A stretch of 64,000 nt of DNA from Rhizobium sp. 007 (GCF_015353075.1 NZ_CP064187.1:2418001-2482000); one strand, 5' to 3'; shown: positions 27,737-37,649, numbered from the stretch's first letter. Notes: generated by a model not told the origin, from the sequence alone. Program-made: numbers and translations.

Positions 27737-28594
27737 AATGAAGATGTCCCTCGGCTCCACCGCTGGCTTTGGCTTGTCCCTCGGATCCGGCCCACCACCC
27801 CACGCAAACTCGTCGCCACGGCCGGGCTGCAGCTTGAACTCCATGTCGCGGTCGGCCAGACCTGTGAGGTCCCTGGAGAGATCGAAGAGCTGCTGTGCGA
27901 CCAAATGGACGACATCAACCGTCCTCCACCGGCTATTGGCACAGCTAGCAAAGGATTGAACAATCAACAGACCGTGCGATGGGAGAGAGATAATGATCAC
28001 ACAGAAGACGCTGCTACTTCGTCACCCACCCTGCCCAATTGTGTCGGCCATCTACGCAAAAATGCTGGCCGAAAAGAAAAACAAGGACGGCTTCAATGAA
28101 GGTGGCCAGCGTCCGCATGCTCCATGAAATTGTCTATCAGTTGCTCGGAGAGGCTTCTCGCGGCCCATCGGTCGAACTCGAGTTCGAACTGTCTGCCAAT
28201 AGCATGAATGACCATTAGGAAACCGTCATCACCATGCCTGTTGGTTCGATTTGATGAATAGGAAATCTAACGGTTAGGATTCGAGTGATATGGAGGTTTC
28301 AAGCCTCATGCATTTCGGATCGACTGAGATTGACTCTCGGGAAACGTCCCCGCTCCATCGCCCCCGCCACCATCCTGTTGCCTCGCCTGCGAGAATCGCA
28401 GACGTTTCCAATAGCACCAACATTACCCTCCGGCAGGGCAATTTTGCTGAATCCGCAGTTATGGTGGTACAGCTCTTCCCAGTTCACGCTTATGCGGCCC
28501 TGAGCCGCATTTATGCTCGCGGCCCTCGCAGAAAACTAAATGAATTCCGTGTTCGTGGATCCGCGCTTATTCGGCGACACAGAGAAGGGTCCAT

Positions 28595-28984
28595 TCTGGA
28601 CACATAGGTTACGGTTTATTCCTGAGACATAGGTAACACTTTCGGCCCGAACGGGTTTTGAAGTGGTTCCAGTCTGCATGTCTCGTCATCGAAATATCCC
28701 AGATCATAGTGCATGAAGCTGGCGAGCCATATGTGGTCTTCGACCTGTTTGATTCCGACGGTCTGCCCGGCGAAGACCTGGCTCAAGTTGATCTTCTTGC
28801 GTTTGTAGCAGATGCGCCCGCATGTGGTGACGCTCACCGCCTGGTCGTGGAAAGGATAGTCCAGACTCGGCAGTCCGCGGTAGGGGCGCAGTGAGGCGCT
28901 GTAGCACTCGGCTGGGCAGGCCATATCGAGGGCCTGATGGGGCCGTTCGATGTTGAATTCTTCGACGAAATCGTCTGATTTCAT
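28595..28984 (-). mobile_element. IS481-family transposase remnant (C-terminal tail and one end)
   Basis: The frame 28616-28984 encodes 122 residues ending an IS481-type integrase-core transposase: ERPHQALDMACPAE, RPYRGLPSLDYPFHD, TTCGRICYKRKKINLSQVF and SFMHYDLGYFDDE. The catalytic DDE part is missing. Next to the stop, the sequence CTGAGACATAGGTAACA resembles the terminal repeat of such elements. The upstream side is cut off beside a truncated DnaB-like gene. Confidence 0.8.
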
Positions 28985-29021
28985 CCGACGTCACGATTTC
29001 CAGACTGTCGGCAACGCCGTG

Positions 29022-29375
29022 TCAGCCTTCATCCAAAGACTGAACGTGTTTGCGTGCCTGCTGCTCGGTAAGTTCTAGCGTGAATAATACCGCTTCTCTC
29101 TCGTCTCGGGCCGCGTCAAGCAAAAGCTGAAGTCCAAGCGAGGTCTTTCCATGTCCCGGCCGACCGGCCACCAATAGCAGATCACTATCATTCAGCCGGG
29201 ATAATATTGTTTTGGACAGTGACCCCGCTGCGATTTGAGACGAGAGCAGGCTCCATCTTGCGAACCCCTCCTCTCGCGCAATTTGATCCAGGGCTTCGTG
29301 CAGCGGGACGTTACTATTCCGAGCCATGAGCTTGGCTCGGCGTTTCAATTGGAAGATCGGGGCAGAGAGTTTCAT
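29022..29375 (-). pseudogene. Truncated DnaB-like ATPase
   Basis: 117 residues that match the start of short DnaB/RecA-fold ATPases seen in rhizobia: APIFQLKRRAKLMARNSN, HEALDQIAREEGFARWSLL, and the Walker A motif GRPGHGKTSLG. The frame ends right after TLELTEQQARKHVQSLDEG, before Walker B and the later motifs, next to the IS481 remnant. It is therefore probably a 3'-truncated gene. GGAGG precedes the ATG at 29375. A short but real adaptor protein is less likely. Confidence 0.65.
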
Positions 29376-29808
29376 CAAAGGACCTCCATTCCGAGCCTGA
29401 AACGCAACCCCTCCTTATGCGACGCTCGAACAGATGGTTCGATGATGATGATGTCACCCCGTATGTGCGATACTTCCCCGAAAGGAGGGAGGAGGCGCGG
29501 GCCAAGCCTGTGCAGCGGAAGCTAGCGGGCCTGATGATTCGCCACAAGCGGTAAAGACCGCTTCGGGCCAACAGCGATCGGAATGCGCCAAAAGCTGAAG
29601 TCCATCTGATCCGGCCGAACGCTCATTGCCGCCCATTGCGGCCGCTCACTAATGGCCGCCGCATTATAATTGGGCGGAACTTTTCCGTACGGTCCCCAGT
29701 GGACGCGGCAGGTGCGCTATTTCCCAAAAGTTGATTTGACAACCCATCGTTATCGCTCTTAGGTTGATTTCGGATTACCTAATATTCCTCGACTAGATGG
29801 AGGAAGCG
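29376..29808. other. No recognisable gene
   Basis: Short frames only; a minus-strand frame 29454-29636 has no known family. The last 100 bases upstream of the cupin gene are AT-richer and probably hold its promoter, but no clear hexamers could be assigned. Confidence 0.3.
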
Positions 29809-30269
29809 ATGAACACGATTATGCGCACGTTATCCCTCACCTTGGGCGTTGCTGTTGCGGCGGGGTGCGCTTGGTTGACGCCGTTCCCGACGACCGTACT
29901 TGCCCAGGATCACTCGCACGAAGCCGTGGGCTTTGAAGGGAAAATTCTACTGAAGACGACGGCAACAGCAACTGACCAACCATTGACCCTGCCCCAGACT
30001 GATACGCCCGAAATAACCTCGATGGTCATTACAATCCAACCGAACGGTCACAGCAACCTTCATCAACATCCGGTGCCGGTCATCGCTCATGTGTTGGAAG
30101 GAACGCTGGAAACTCGGGTTGGGGGTGTATCACGGACCTATAAGGCCGGGGAGGCAGTAGCGGAGCCGATGAACACCCCCATGCAAGCCTTAACGGCGGC
30201 GTCCCCACGAAACTCCTGGTCGTGATGGTCGGAGCGAAAGGCAAACCCAGCTCCATTGCCGTCGAATAG
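29809..30269 (+). pseudogene. Exported cupin protein with a late frameshift
   Basis: A signal peptide (cleavage near VLA-QD) precedes a single cupin domain: ITIQPNGHSNLHQHPVPVIAHVLEGTLE with the metal-binding His pattern. The intact frame stops at 30225 with an unrelated tail. In another frame the family-like ending LNGGVPTKLLVVMVGAKGKP runs to a stop at 30269, so one base appears lost near 30192. It may be a real mutation or a sequencing error; without the last strands the cupin barrel may be unstable. GGAGGAAGCG precedes the ATG at 29809. Confidence 0.75.
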
Positions 30270-30492
30270 CATTACAGAACGGGCAGCTACGATCAGTTGC
30301 GGAAGCACGAGAAACGCCCGTATAGGAGGTACGCTAAATCTTGATCGTACACGCTGTAGCAGGTCGAGATTTGCGGAATTCGGCAGCAAATCCCACCCTT
30401 GGATGGCATCATCAATCCGAGACAAGCTGTGGGAGAGTCAATGGCTTGGCGGCGTAACCTTCTAAGTTGGCCCCAAGCCGGAGGTGCTTATC

Positions 30493-31467
30493 ATGGTACG
30501 CTTTATCGGAGCCGCCCTCACCCTGCTCTTTGTGACACTGTTCGCACCACAGGGGCACGCCGAGGAAGCCCGGCCAAAATTTCCGCCCGACGAAACGTTG
30601 ACAGTGCCCTCGCTCATCCTGACGGACGAGCAGTTCCTGGAGGGTGACGCGGCGAACGGCGTTGCTGTGACGCTGACCGGCCAGCTTCGATTTCCAGGTT
30701 GGGATGAGCACCTTCCAGCCGTCATTTTGCTCCACGGAACCAACAAGAACGTCTCGGTAGTCCGATGGGCCGACTTTCTCAATAGAATGGGCATCGCCAC
30801 GTTCCGTCTCGACAGCTTTGGTGGGCGAGGCATAGACGAGGTTGAAATAGACCCGTCGCGACTGAGCCCTTTCGCACAGTTCTACGACACCTATCGCGCC
30901 GTCGACGTGCTCGCGGCCCACCCGCGCATCGATCCATCACGCATCGCCGTGATGGGCTTCTCGCGCGGGGGCACCGCAGCACTTTACACCAGCATGCAGC
31001 GCTTCCAAACTCTCCATGGCCCGAGCAAAACGCGGATTGCCGCACACATTTCGTTCTATCCTGCCTGCAATACTCAGTTCGTCGATGAACTCGATGTCGC
31101 CGATGCACCGATCCGCGAATTCCATGGCACGGCGGACGACACGACCCTGGCTGCTACCTGTCGTGACTACGTCACGCGCCTCAGCGAAGCCGGGAAGGAT
31201 GCTATCATGACCGAATATCGCGACGCGTACCACGGATTTGATAACCCCGATGCGCGGCCGGGTCTTAATAAAAGCGCACGGACACCGCGCAATTGTCAGC
31301 GCCGCGAAGAAAACGGTAAGATCGTCAACGTCGCGACCGGCAAACCCTTCACCTATGCGGATGCTTGTATGGCACTCGGTGAGACAAGGGGTTACGACAA
31401 GACTGCAACTGAGGCAGCACAAGCCGCCGTGAAGAAGTTTTTAGCTGAAGTCTTTCACCTCAACTGA
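30493..31467 (+). CDS. Exported dienelactone-hydrolase-like alpha/beta hydrolase
   Basis: A 324-residue protein with a signal peptide (cleavage near GHA-EE). It has an alpha/beta hydrolase fold: LPAVILLHGTNKN (oxyanion region), the nucleophile Ser in VMGFSRGGTAA, a catalytic Asp in FHGTADD and the His in AYHGFDNPD. This fits the DLH-like esterase group; the substrate is unknown. GGAGGT seven bases before the ATG at 30493 supports that start. It follows the broken cupin gene by 223 bases and overlaps the 3' end of an antisense GGDEF remnant frame. Confidence 0.85.
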   Translation: MVRFIGAALTLLFVTLFAPQGHAEEARPKFPPDETLTVPSLILTDEQFLEGDAANGVAVTLTGQLRFPGWDEHLPAVILLHGTNKNVSVVRWADFLNRMGIATFRLDSFGGRGIDEVEIDPSRLSPFAQFYDTYRAVDVLAAHPRIDPSRIAVMGFSRGGTAALYTSMQRFQTLHGPSKTRIAAHISFYPACNTQFVDELDVADAPIREFHGTADDTTLAATCRDYVTRLSEAGKDAIMTEYRDAYHGFDNPDARPGLNKSARTPRNCQRREENGKIVNVATGKPFTYADACMALGETRGYDKTATEAAQAAVKKFLAEVFHLN

Positions 31468-31534
31468 TTCGATGACCAAGCATCGCGAACGGGGGTGCTG
31501 CTGATAGTATATTCTGACAGCCATCTGGCGACAC

Positions 31535-31799
31535 CTACGCAGCCCTTGCAACGTCGAAGATAACGCGGTTCCGGCCCCTGCCGCTTGGCCTCATAGAGAC
31601 AGGTATCGGCCTTGCGCATCAGATCGGAGAGCGACGCTTCGGAAAAATCGCTCGTGGTGCCGCCAATACCGACAGTGAGGCGCAGCGTCGCACCCTCCGA
31701 CAGATTTAACGTCGCGTTCTCGACTTCCTGACGGATTCGTTCCGCGACCTGCATGGCGTCATCTCTATCGGCCGCGATCAAGATGGCACCGAATTCCAC
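31535..31799 (-). pseudogene. GGDEF domain, C-terminal remnant with frameshift
   Basis: The residues EFGAILIAADRDDAMQVAER, RLTVGIGG and DLMRKADTCLYEAKRQG are the end of a diguanylate cyclase domain. Everything before the final EFG of the active-site motif is missing. After RQG the frame slips by one base; the other frame ends RNRVIFDVARAA at 31535, the expected finish. It abuts the tail of a DUF892 gene on the opposite strand, a clear recombination junction. Confidence 0.75.
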
Positions 31800-31854
31800 C
31801 GATCAGTTGCTGTCCAAGATCGCCAAAGCCACCGTCAACGCAAAAGCTGCTTAA
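31798..31854 (+). pseudogene. DUF892 (YciF-like) C-terminal remnant
   Basis: Eighteen codons reading TDQLLSKIAKATVNAKAA and a stop. They match the last residues of the intact DUF892 gene at 61242-61733 (ERLTEIAKATVNAQAA). The rest of the gene is gone; the break coincides with the start of the GGDEF remnant. Confidence 0.65.
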
Positions 31855-32023
31855 GCGATTAGGCGGGCACGTCGGAGGATGTGGCCGCCCAACTCGAAAA
31901 CGCCAACTGTGTCACCAACTCCCGCCATAACGCTCCCTCAGAACCGTGATCCCGTACGCCGACACATAGACGCCGTCTCTCACGTAATTATGCAGTGCGT
32001 ACGGCAGATTGATAGATCGAGCG

Positions 32024-32299
32024 TTACGCAGGCCAGTATTTATCGGATCGAAAATCTTCTGGAATATCATCCTGATTCAGCAGGCACTCGGCGACGAATT
32101 CGATTTGAATTTCAAGATAGCGAAGTTTAGCTGGCACCGGGACACCAACTGCCAACTCCCTGACGCGATGCCTGTTTAGGCCAAGGATATCGCGCCGCCG
32201 GGAGGCCTCCCGGCGAACCGCCTCAGGCGTTGGCTTTCCGTCTCGTGCCGTGAAATTATAGTCTTTGCTCTTGCCACCTTCGATGACAGTAAATCGCAT
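32024..32299 (-). CDS. Hypothetical protein
   Basis: A 91-residue protein with an amphipathic, charged sequence (EAVRREASRRRDILGLNRHRVRELAVG, split over a likely helix-turn) and an acidic C-terminus. No family recognised. The start could be the ATG at 32299 or one three codons upstream; neither has a strong ribosome site. It is isolated among remnants, but its composition looks coding. Confidence 0.5.
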   Translation of the reverse strand: MRFTVIEGGKSKDYNFTARDGKPTPEAVRREASRRRDILGLNRHRVRELAVGVPVPAKLRYLEIQIEFVAECLLNQDDIPEDFRSDKYWPA

Positions 32300-32880
32300 T
32301 ACTCGCATCCGATTAGTTTTGACCGTCTGGCGGAACCTGGAGTCGATAGCCTGGTACCATTGGTCTAGCCTTCCGATATGCGCCGGGAGAACACCTTCAA
32401 CGGGACCAGATCGATTTCGACGCTCTGTGTCATTGCCACAATCCTCGGCGTTTCTCGTGTCGCACGATATGTTGATCCATGGGGGGCGATTGGGGTAACG
32501 GCCCCCCGGGGAGGATGTACCCTGACCATAACCGTACGCTCCGAGGCCTGACTATTGGCCGGGAGGAGGGATCGGATACCAACGAGGAGGGGATGACCTA
32601 TACGCGGGTCTAGGTGCTTTTTGCGGCATTAGGTAGGAAAACAATCACGAGCCGCCCCGTGAGAACACGCGGCCTCGTCCGGCGCGGCTTCGGTTTGCAA
32701 ACCGAGGCTACCCAGCCGCGCTCCGAAAAGTGGGTCATGCCAGATCAACGGCGGGACGTCTTTAGCGACGACGTGACGGAGGATATCTATCATTGCTGGG
32801 CTCTCGCGGTCGTGTTGGTCCAAGGAGCCAGCCTCCTGACGACTACGTCGGCCCACCCTTCGTCCTTCGGCTAAGAACCA
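32300..32880. other. No recognisable gene
   Basis: Several short frames without family similarity. A GC-rich inverted element GGGGGGCG...CGGCCCCCC lies near 32480-32507. The stretch seems to be eroded accessory DNA. Confidence 0.3.
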
Positions 32881-33261
32881 ATGCCGCTTCAGATGCGCCC
32901 GGACGTGCCGCCATTTCTCAGAGACGAGAATGGCCATATCCCCATGAACGATGAGACGGCCGACTGGCTCGTGATCGTCACCCGCGAGGCGTTGGAAGGC
33001 GTGGCGTCGCCGCCGGACGCTTCGGAGGAACGGCTCATGGAGTACGCCGACATCTTCGGAAAGGTCGCGACTTACAAGCTCGAACATGGCCGCGCGGGCG
33101 GAGAGGATACTATCTGGGTGCAAATGGAAGACGTCGTCGAGTGGAGAAGCGCGAACTACGTGAGTTCCATCGGCAGGTCGGCCACGGGCTTGTCGGACGA
33201 CGCGAACATGGCGTGTCTCCGTTTGTTTGAAGGCAGGATTGTGCGTCTTGTACTCCAGTAA
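32881..33261 (+). CDS. Hypothetical protein
   Basis: A 126-residue soluble protein without signal or membrane segments. It contains DETADWLVIVTREALEGVA and YKLEHGRAGGEDTIWVQMEDV, which look like a compact alpha/beta domain, but no family is recognised. The ATG at 32881 is the first possible start; internal ATGs at 32893 and 32944 are alternatives, all with weak ribosome sites. Small stand-alone gene within a remnant-rich interval. Confidence 0.5.
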   Translation: MPLQMRPDVPPFLRDENGHIPMNDETADWLVIVTREALEGVASPPDASEERLMEYADIFGKVATYKLEHGRAGGEDTIWVQMEDVVEWRSANYVSSIGRSATGLSDDANMACLRLFEGRIVRLVLQ

Positions 33262-33757
33262 GTGACACCTTCCCTCTTGGTGATGCCGCGCGATCCACCC
33301 CTCACGGATGGACTTGGTTACCGCTGCGCCCGAATTTTTGGAGGACGCGCCAATGAGTGATCCCAATCGCCAGTCTGGAAAGCCGCCGGAGCGAGGATGC
33401 GCCGACTAGGGCTGCTGACTTTGATCGGCTTGGTGCTTTGGCTTGTCATCGCGTCGCTGCTTTTTTGTATGGCTGTTCGGCTTTTGGGGCTAGCACATCG
33501 TCTGCTGCAATTATGGCGATCCGGACCGCACGCTCCGCACCGGAACGCTATGACGTTCTGCCCGTTAAGGCAGTGGATGGCGCGGTATGTCATCATAGCC
33601 CACAACTCTGCCAGACACCGCGCGTCCAAAGCCAGCAATGCTGGCTACCTGGCCCTGCACACACCCCTCCTTAGCTGCAGGGCCGTTCTTTCTGCTCGGT
33701 GCCAGCCGCGCGGTCTCACTTCAGCTGGAAGCAGCCAGAAAACGAGGCCGCAGGCGA
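33262..33757. other. No confident gene; possible small membrane peptide
   Basis: A plus-strand frame starting at 33397 opens with a hydrophobic helix (LGLLTLIGLVLWLVIASLLF) after GAGCGAGG, but its remaining 90 residues look non-coding. It may be a small membrane protein with a broken end, or chance. Confidence 0.25.
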
Positions 33758-34260
33758 TCAGGAGCACCGAAGCTCAGCTTTACGCAGCCTAAGCGGCCGT
33801 CGCCCTTGATCTAAATCGCCGACCGTGTGGCGCAAGGAGGGATCGATTTCGATCAGCCGTGGCACCGAGAACAGTCCGATAAACATGAAGGCCCCTCCCG
33901 CGCCGCGCTAAGCGCGAAGCCGAGCACGACCTGTGCAATGAGGAGCCCATAGAGCCCAAAATGAGCGAGCCTGGCGGCGATATCCATATGCCCGCTCGTC
34001 GTGGGAGGAAGGTTCCCGCGACGGGAGAGACGCCAGAAGCAGCGCAACAGCATGGTCGGCAGCGGCAGAATACCGAGAGAAACATGCACGGGTTGCATCT
34101 CGCTGCGAATCCAAGTGCCGCGCGGAAGGAATCCCCGCAGTTCGATACTCACAAAAAGGCAAATGACCAGCACGGCGGTCAGCCAATGAAGAGTTATGGT
34201 GACGCTGTCGTAGCTGTTCCCGGAACGCGAGGGAGCTGCGGCCATCGCATGATTGGTCAT
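33758..34260 (-). pseudogene. Cytochrome b561-family protein, frameshifted and truncated
   Basis: Residues from MTNHAMAAAP show a di-haem cytochrome b561 pattern: SVTITLHWLTAVLVICLFV, QPVHVSLGILPLP, HFGLYGLLIAQVVLGFAL. After that the frame stops at 33853. A second frame continues with the expected AFMFIGLFSVPRLIEIDPSL and RHTVGDL, then departs from the family and stops at 33758. The fourth helix, with its His ligand, is missing. One base change in the frame plus loss of the 3' end make it a likely pseudogene. Confidence 0.75.
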
Positions 34261-34749
34261 GTTACTACTCTCACACAAGGCCCACAGAACGGTTGGGGCG
34301 GAAATCCACTCCGCCGGGAGAATCACAATTCTCCCATGTCGGTGCGAAATCCACGACGGTACGGCAAGCTGACACTACCCAGAACGGTCTGCACGCTTTC
34401 ATGTCGGAAGATAGGTGATGTCGGTCCCCGATTCCTTTGCTTCCTTGTCGAGCCAGCTGGTCATCTCTTCGATTTCCTTCTTCTGGGCACCATTTCCCCT
34501 TCGATGGTCCAGGCCCCGAGGCCGATCTCGGAGCCCGCCCTGAGGCAATCGTGCTCCGTCACCTTTCATAGCGCTGCTGCCACGATCTGAGGCTGAGCCT
34601 GATGCCGTCCAAGAACCGCAATGGTGCAGCGCTGCGGGACCTCTATTAGGCCGGAAGGGGGGCATGGGGGCTGACCGCGTGTGCCTTGTATCCGATCCCC
34701 CTCAGATGAATTTGAAACAAAACATCGGGGGGCGAGTTAAGATAAGCGG
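34261..34749. other. Interval with a possible DUF305-like tail
   Basis: On the minus strand at 34399-34480 a frame reads QKKEIEEMTSWLDKEAKES and then stops, resembling the C-terminus of DUF305 proteins. Nothing upstream continues the family. Otherwise no gene is visible. Confidence 0.3.
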
Positions 34750-34974
34750 ATGGCAACGCAAAGGTATCGCCTCATGGCCCAGAGGTATAGCCTTCACAGA
34801 AACCTCAATGTCTACTGGACGGTGTTCGATGTGGTCACCGGACAGCCGGTCGTTATCGATGGGATGATCATGGACATGCTCACCGACGAGGAGGCCTATG
34901 ACTTGGTCAATCGGCTAAATCGTGAGAATGGCCAAGAGAGACCCTTTCGAGTGAACCCTGAAGATGAACCCTGA
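34750..34974 (+). CDS. Small hypothetical protein
   Basis: A 74-residue protein (core SLHRNLNVYWTVFDVVTGQP, then MLTDEEAYDLVNRLNREN). The pattern suggests a short beta sheet followed by a helix. No family recognised. The ATG at 34750 and one at 34774 are possible starts; both have weak ribosome sites. Confidence 0.5.
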   Translation: MATQRYRLMAQRYSLHRNLNVYWTVFDVVTGQPVVIDGMIMDMLTDEEAYDLVNRLNRENGQERPFRVNPEDEP

Positions 34975-35318
34975 GGCTGGAGGTTCTGCCTCTGTCCTGT
35001 GTCCCCTTACCCCTCAGGTTTCCACCGGTCTCAGAAATTTGCAACAAACATTCCAGGCCCGCGTTATGACCACCGTAAGGCAACCCTTGAGGCGAACTGT
35101 CGCTCCCTACTTTATGGCGCAGACAATCGAGGCTTTTGATTGCCCTGGTAATCTAAATCGACGCCGGAGCTGTAATAACAGGCCAGTTGCACAAGCAGGT
35201 AGGGATTGCGGGGTCGCCGCTATGGCTGCACGCCGATTTTTGAAGCATCTATAAGATTTGCTTGCTTTCGGCTGGCGGCGTTTCACCGTGGTCAATACCG
35301 CTACGAACGGGATAAGAC
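34975..35318. other. No gene seen
   Basis: Short frames only, without coding character or recognisable motifs. Confidence 0.3.
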
Positions 35319-35663
35319 CTATTTCTTTTTAGCCAAGCGACGGCTGTTGGCGCGAACCCGCTTACCGAATGGTCTCACGGCGGCTGCGACGACCGCTTCG
35401 CGGGTTTTCGACACCGAGGGACGTCCGCCCATCATCATGTTGATCGTGGTGTCGAATGCAGCCTTTGACAGTGCCATGTTGACGGCCACCGCGCTCTCTG
35501 CAGTGGCCGCGACTTTTTCTGCGACCATGCGGTGAAGTTCCGCGGCATCCTGCGGTTTTCCTGTCAGGGCCGCGAGCTGCATCTGCTGGAGGCGGAGCGC
35601 CATCACGAACGGAGCTTCTAACCAGAACGTGACGGCATTCGTACGAAGTCGGCGCGGCGTCAT
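35319..35663 (-). CDS. Phasin-like small protein
   Basis: A 114-residue helical protein: FWLEAPFVMALRLQQMQL, AAELHRMVAEKVAATAESAVA and a very basic C-terminus (KRVRANSRRLAKKK). The amphipathic Ala-rich helices resemble phasin-type granule-associated proteins, and the basic tail could bind nucleic acid. The family assignment is tentative. I chose the ATG at 35663 with GGAGC upstream instead of the longer frame from 35702. It is followed by the ltrA-like gene on the upstream side (same strand, 79 bases). Confidence 0.55.
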   Translation of the reverse strand: MTPRRLRTNAVTFWLEAPFVMALRLQQMQLAALTGKPQDAAELHRMVAEKVAATAESAVAVNMALSKAAFDTTINMMMGGRPSVSKTREAVVAAAVRPFGKRVRANSRRLAKKK

Positions 35664-35742
35664 GGTGAGTGCTCCTATGTTAGCGTGCGGCCATATAAGC
35701 ATGCCTCCCTGGATGGACCTACATGAAAAAGACGCATGCGGC

Positions 35743-36915
35743 TCATGCGGACGATGGCGCTATGCGGCGTAACGCCAGATACTCCCACAAAGCCACCACA
35801 AAAAGGACGGCGGTTGCGAACATCTGGATGTGATAGTTGACCGTTATCGGCAGCAGCAGCGCGACCATCACGAGCAAAACGAGCCCAACAATATGCGAGA
35901 CCGGCATTTCGCGGGCGGCGGCTAGTTTCACCCAGATATTTCCCACGAGAAATAGCGCCGGGCCGCCCAGTATCGCGAGCGCGTTTTTTAGCGTGCTTTC
36001 CTCGCTCGCATGCGAAAGGCTGAAGTCTTGGCCAACGGCTGCGAGGATGATGCCTGCAACAATTGGCAGATGGCCGTATGTGAAAAGGTTCAGCGCGACA
36101 CTCTCCGGTTTAGACGTCGCTTCGGCCTTGTCCGCTGCTTTCTCCTGGCCGTGATGAAAATAAATCCACCACATGAACCCTGTGCTGAGGAAAGCGCTGC
36201 AGAAAACAGCAAACGTCAGATCGCCCGCCATGTGTTCGGCGGCATTGCGGCCGGTCGTCAGGATTGTCTCGCCGAGGCAGATTATCACGAACAGTGCACA
36301 GCGTTCGGCCATGTGCTCGCCTGAGACATCCAATGTCTCACGCGCCGATTTTCCCATGCCTGGAACGTAATATCGAACAGCTGGTGATGCATACTCGATC
36401 AGAAGTGCAAGCGACCAGAGGGCAGTACGCACCTCCAGCGCTCCCGCTATCCAAAATATACTCGACACCAGCATCCACAGGGTAATGCGCAAGAAGGTCA
36501 AGAATGATGCCTGATTGACGCCGCGAAATGCATAGAGCGTGAAGACAGAGCGCCCGACTTGCATGGCGCTATAGATTGCGGCAAAGACCAGACCTTGCGT
36601 TCCAAAGGCTTCGGGTATCGCAATGGCCAGCAGAATGCCACCGAACATCAGGCCAAAAAGCAGCAGCCTGACAGGGTCTTTGTCAGTGTCTAAGAGGTTT
36701 GTGACCCACGTTGTGTTGATCCAGACCCACCAGATCGCGAAGATGAGGAGAAGCGATTCAATCGCGGCCGTCGAACTAAAATCGGATGCGAGCGCATGTG
36801 ACAGCTGAATGAGCGCGAACACAAAAACCAAGTCGAAAAAAAGTTCGGGAAAGCTGGTTCTAGTTTGAGCTACACCCTGCTTCCGGACCCAATTTCTGCT
36901 CCGGTCACTCGCCAT
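35743..36915 (-). CDS. LtrA (low temperature requirement A) family membrane protein
   Basis: A 390-residue inner-membrane protein with ten or more hydrophobic segments. Family signatures are SFPELFFDLVFVFALIQLSH at the start, the AIWWVWINTTWVTNLLD block, and ALFVIICLGETILTTGR near the middle. LtrA was named for cold growth of Listeria; the biochemical role is unknown. It stands alone or with the phasin-like gene downstream. Confidence 0.85.
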   Translation of the reverse strand: MASDRSRNWVRKQGVAQTRTSFPELFFDLVFVFALIQLSHALASDFSSTAAIESLLLIFAIWWVWINTTWVTNLLDTDKDPVRLLLFGLMFGGILLAIAIPEAFGTQGLVFAAIYSAMQVGRSVFTLYAFRGVNQASFLTFLRITLWMLVSSIFWIAGALEVRTALWSLALLIEYASPAVRYYVPGMGKSARETLDVSGEHMAERCALFVIICLGETILTTGRNAAEHMAGDLTFAVFCSAFLSTGFMWWIYFHHGQEKAADKAEATSKPESVALNLFTYGHLPIVAGIILAAVGQDFSLSHASEESTLKNALAILGGPALFLVGNIWVKLAAAREMPVSHIVGLVLLVMVALLLPITVNYHIQMFATAVLFVVALWEYLALRRIAPSSA

Positions 36916-37344
36916 GTGAAGCGCCGTTCCCGAGGATCACGTTGCGAAGGTCAGGGCCGCCTATGATGAAGAAAATCAATTGCATCGAAGTCCTACTCGA
37001 CTGACGATGGAAAGGTAGGGCGCGACCTTGCTGTGACAATTGCTTGTTCAAATCACGATGCTGACTTGCCGGTGAGAAGGCGCATCGATGACCTATGCCC
37101 ACCTTCTAATGAGGAAAGCACGGATAGCATGCTCGTCGTCCGTATCAACGTTCATGCATGCGCACCCGTAGCTGTATCGATTGATACCATGGCCAGGCCA
37201 AGGGTCTTGCTTTTGCCCGCGTGAACATATCAATTCCCGTGAGAGTTGCGGCGCAATTGCGGGTTGGAAGTGGCGTGGAATACAGAGTTGAAAACACTGT
37301 GCGGACAAGCACCAAGAGCCCGAATCCGAACCTCTATCCCTGGT
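36916..37344. other. Intergenic stretch, no confident gene
   Basis: A plus-strand frame 37221-37445 (74 residues, GTG start) reads NLYPWFIEELDSAGKRIGPD but has no family and overlaps the secreted-protein gene below. It is not called. The promoter of the LtrA gene should lie near 36916-37000. Confidence 0.3.
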
Positions 37345-37602
37345 TCATCGAGGAGCTTGATAGCGCCGGAAAACGGATCGGCCCTGACTACAAGCCCTGG
37401 GGCCATTCCTTACATTTCGACGTAAGGAACCTCGTTGTTTGTTAAGCCTGGGGACTACCGCAAATGAAAAAGCCCCCACTGTGTTTGCTTCGGCAGGCTG
37501 CGGGTCCTGGGTCAGGAGAGGCGATACGTCGGCCGCCTGGGCACCGCCGCAAATCATGGCGGCGCCAACCGCGGAGAGCCCGAGTTTCAAAAACTTCATC
37601 AT
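37345..37602 (-). CDS. Small secreted protein, doubtful C-terminus
   Basis: An 85-residue frame with a clear signal peptide: basic start MMKFLK, hydrophobic core LGLSAVGAAMICGG, cleavage near AQA-AD. The part after residue 55 becomes Arg-rich and looks non-coding, so the gene may be frameshifted or truncated. It starts 47 bases downstream of the lipoprotein hydrolase stop on the same strand, so they may share a transcript. Confidence 0.4.
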   Translation of the reverse strand: MMKFLKLGLSAVGAAMICGGAQAADVSPLLTQDPQPAEANTVGAFSFAVVPRLNKQRGSLRRNVRNGPRACSQGRSVFRRYQAPR

Positions 37603-37649
37603 CGTCCTATCCCCTTCTGTCGGAAGGCACTGCTGCCCCCATTGCTTTC

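Larger units (their letters stand above)
27323..28594. other. Gene-poor stretch upstream of the hydantoinase genes
   Basis: No family is recognised in any frame. Two very short frames have decent ribosome sites: 27993-28125 (+, 44 codons including stop, after GGGAGAGAG) and 28096-28218 (+, 40 residues). Neither can be named. The interval contains the inverted-repeat cluster at 27627-27736 and probably eroded coding DNA. Confidence 0.4.

Noticed and set aside
37221..37445. 74-codon GTG-start frame on the plus strand
   Set aside because: No family similarity, no ribosome site, overlaps the better-supported secreted-protein gene on the other strand.
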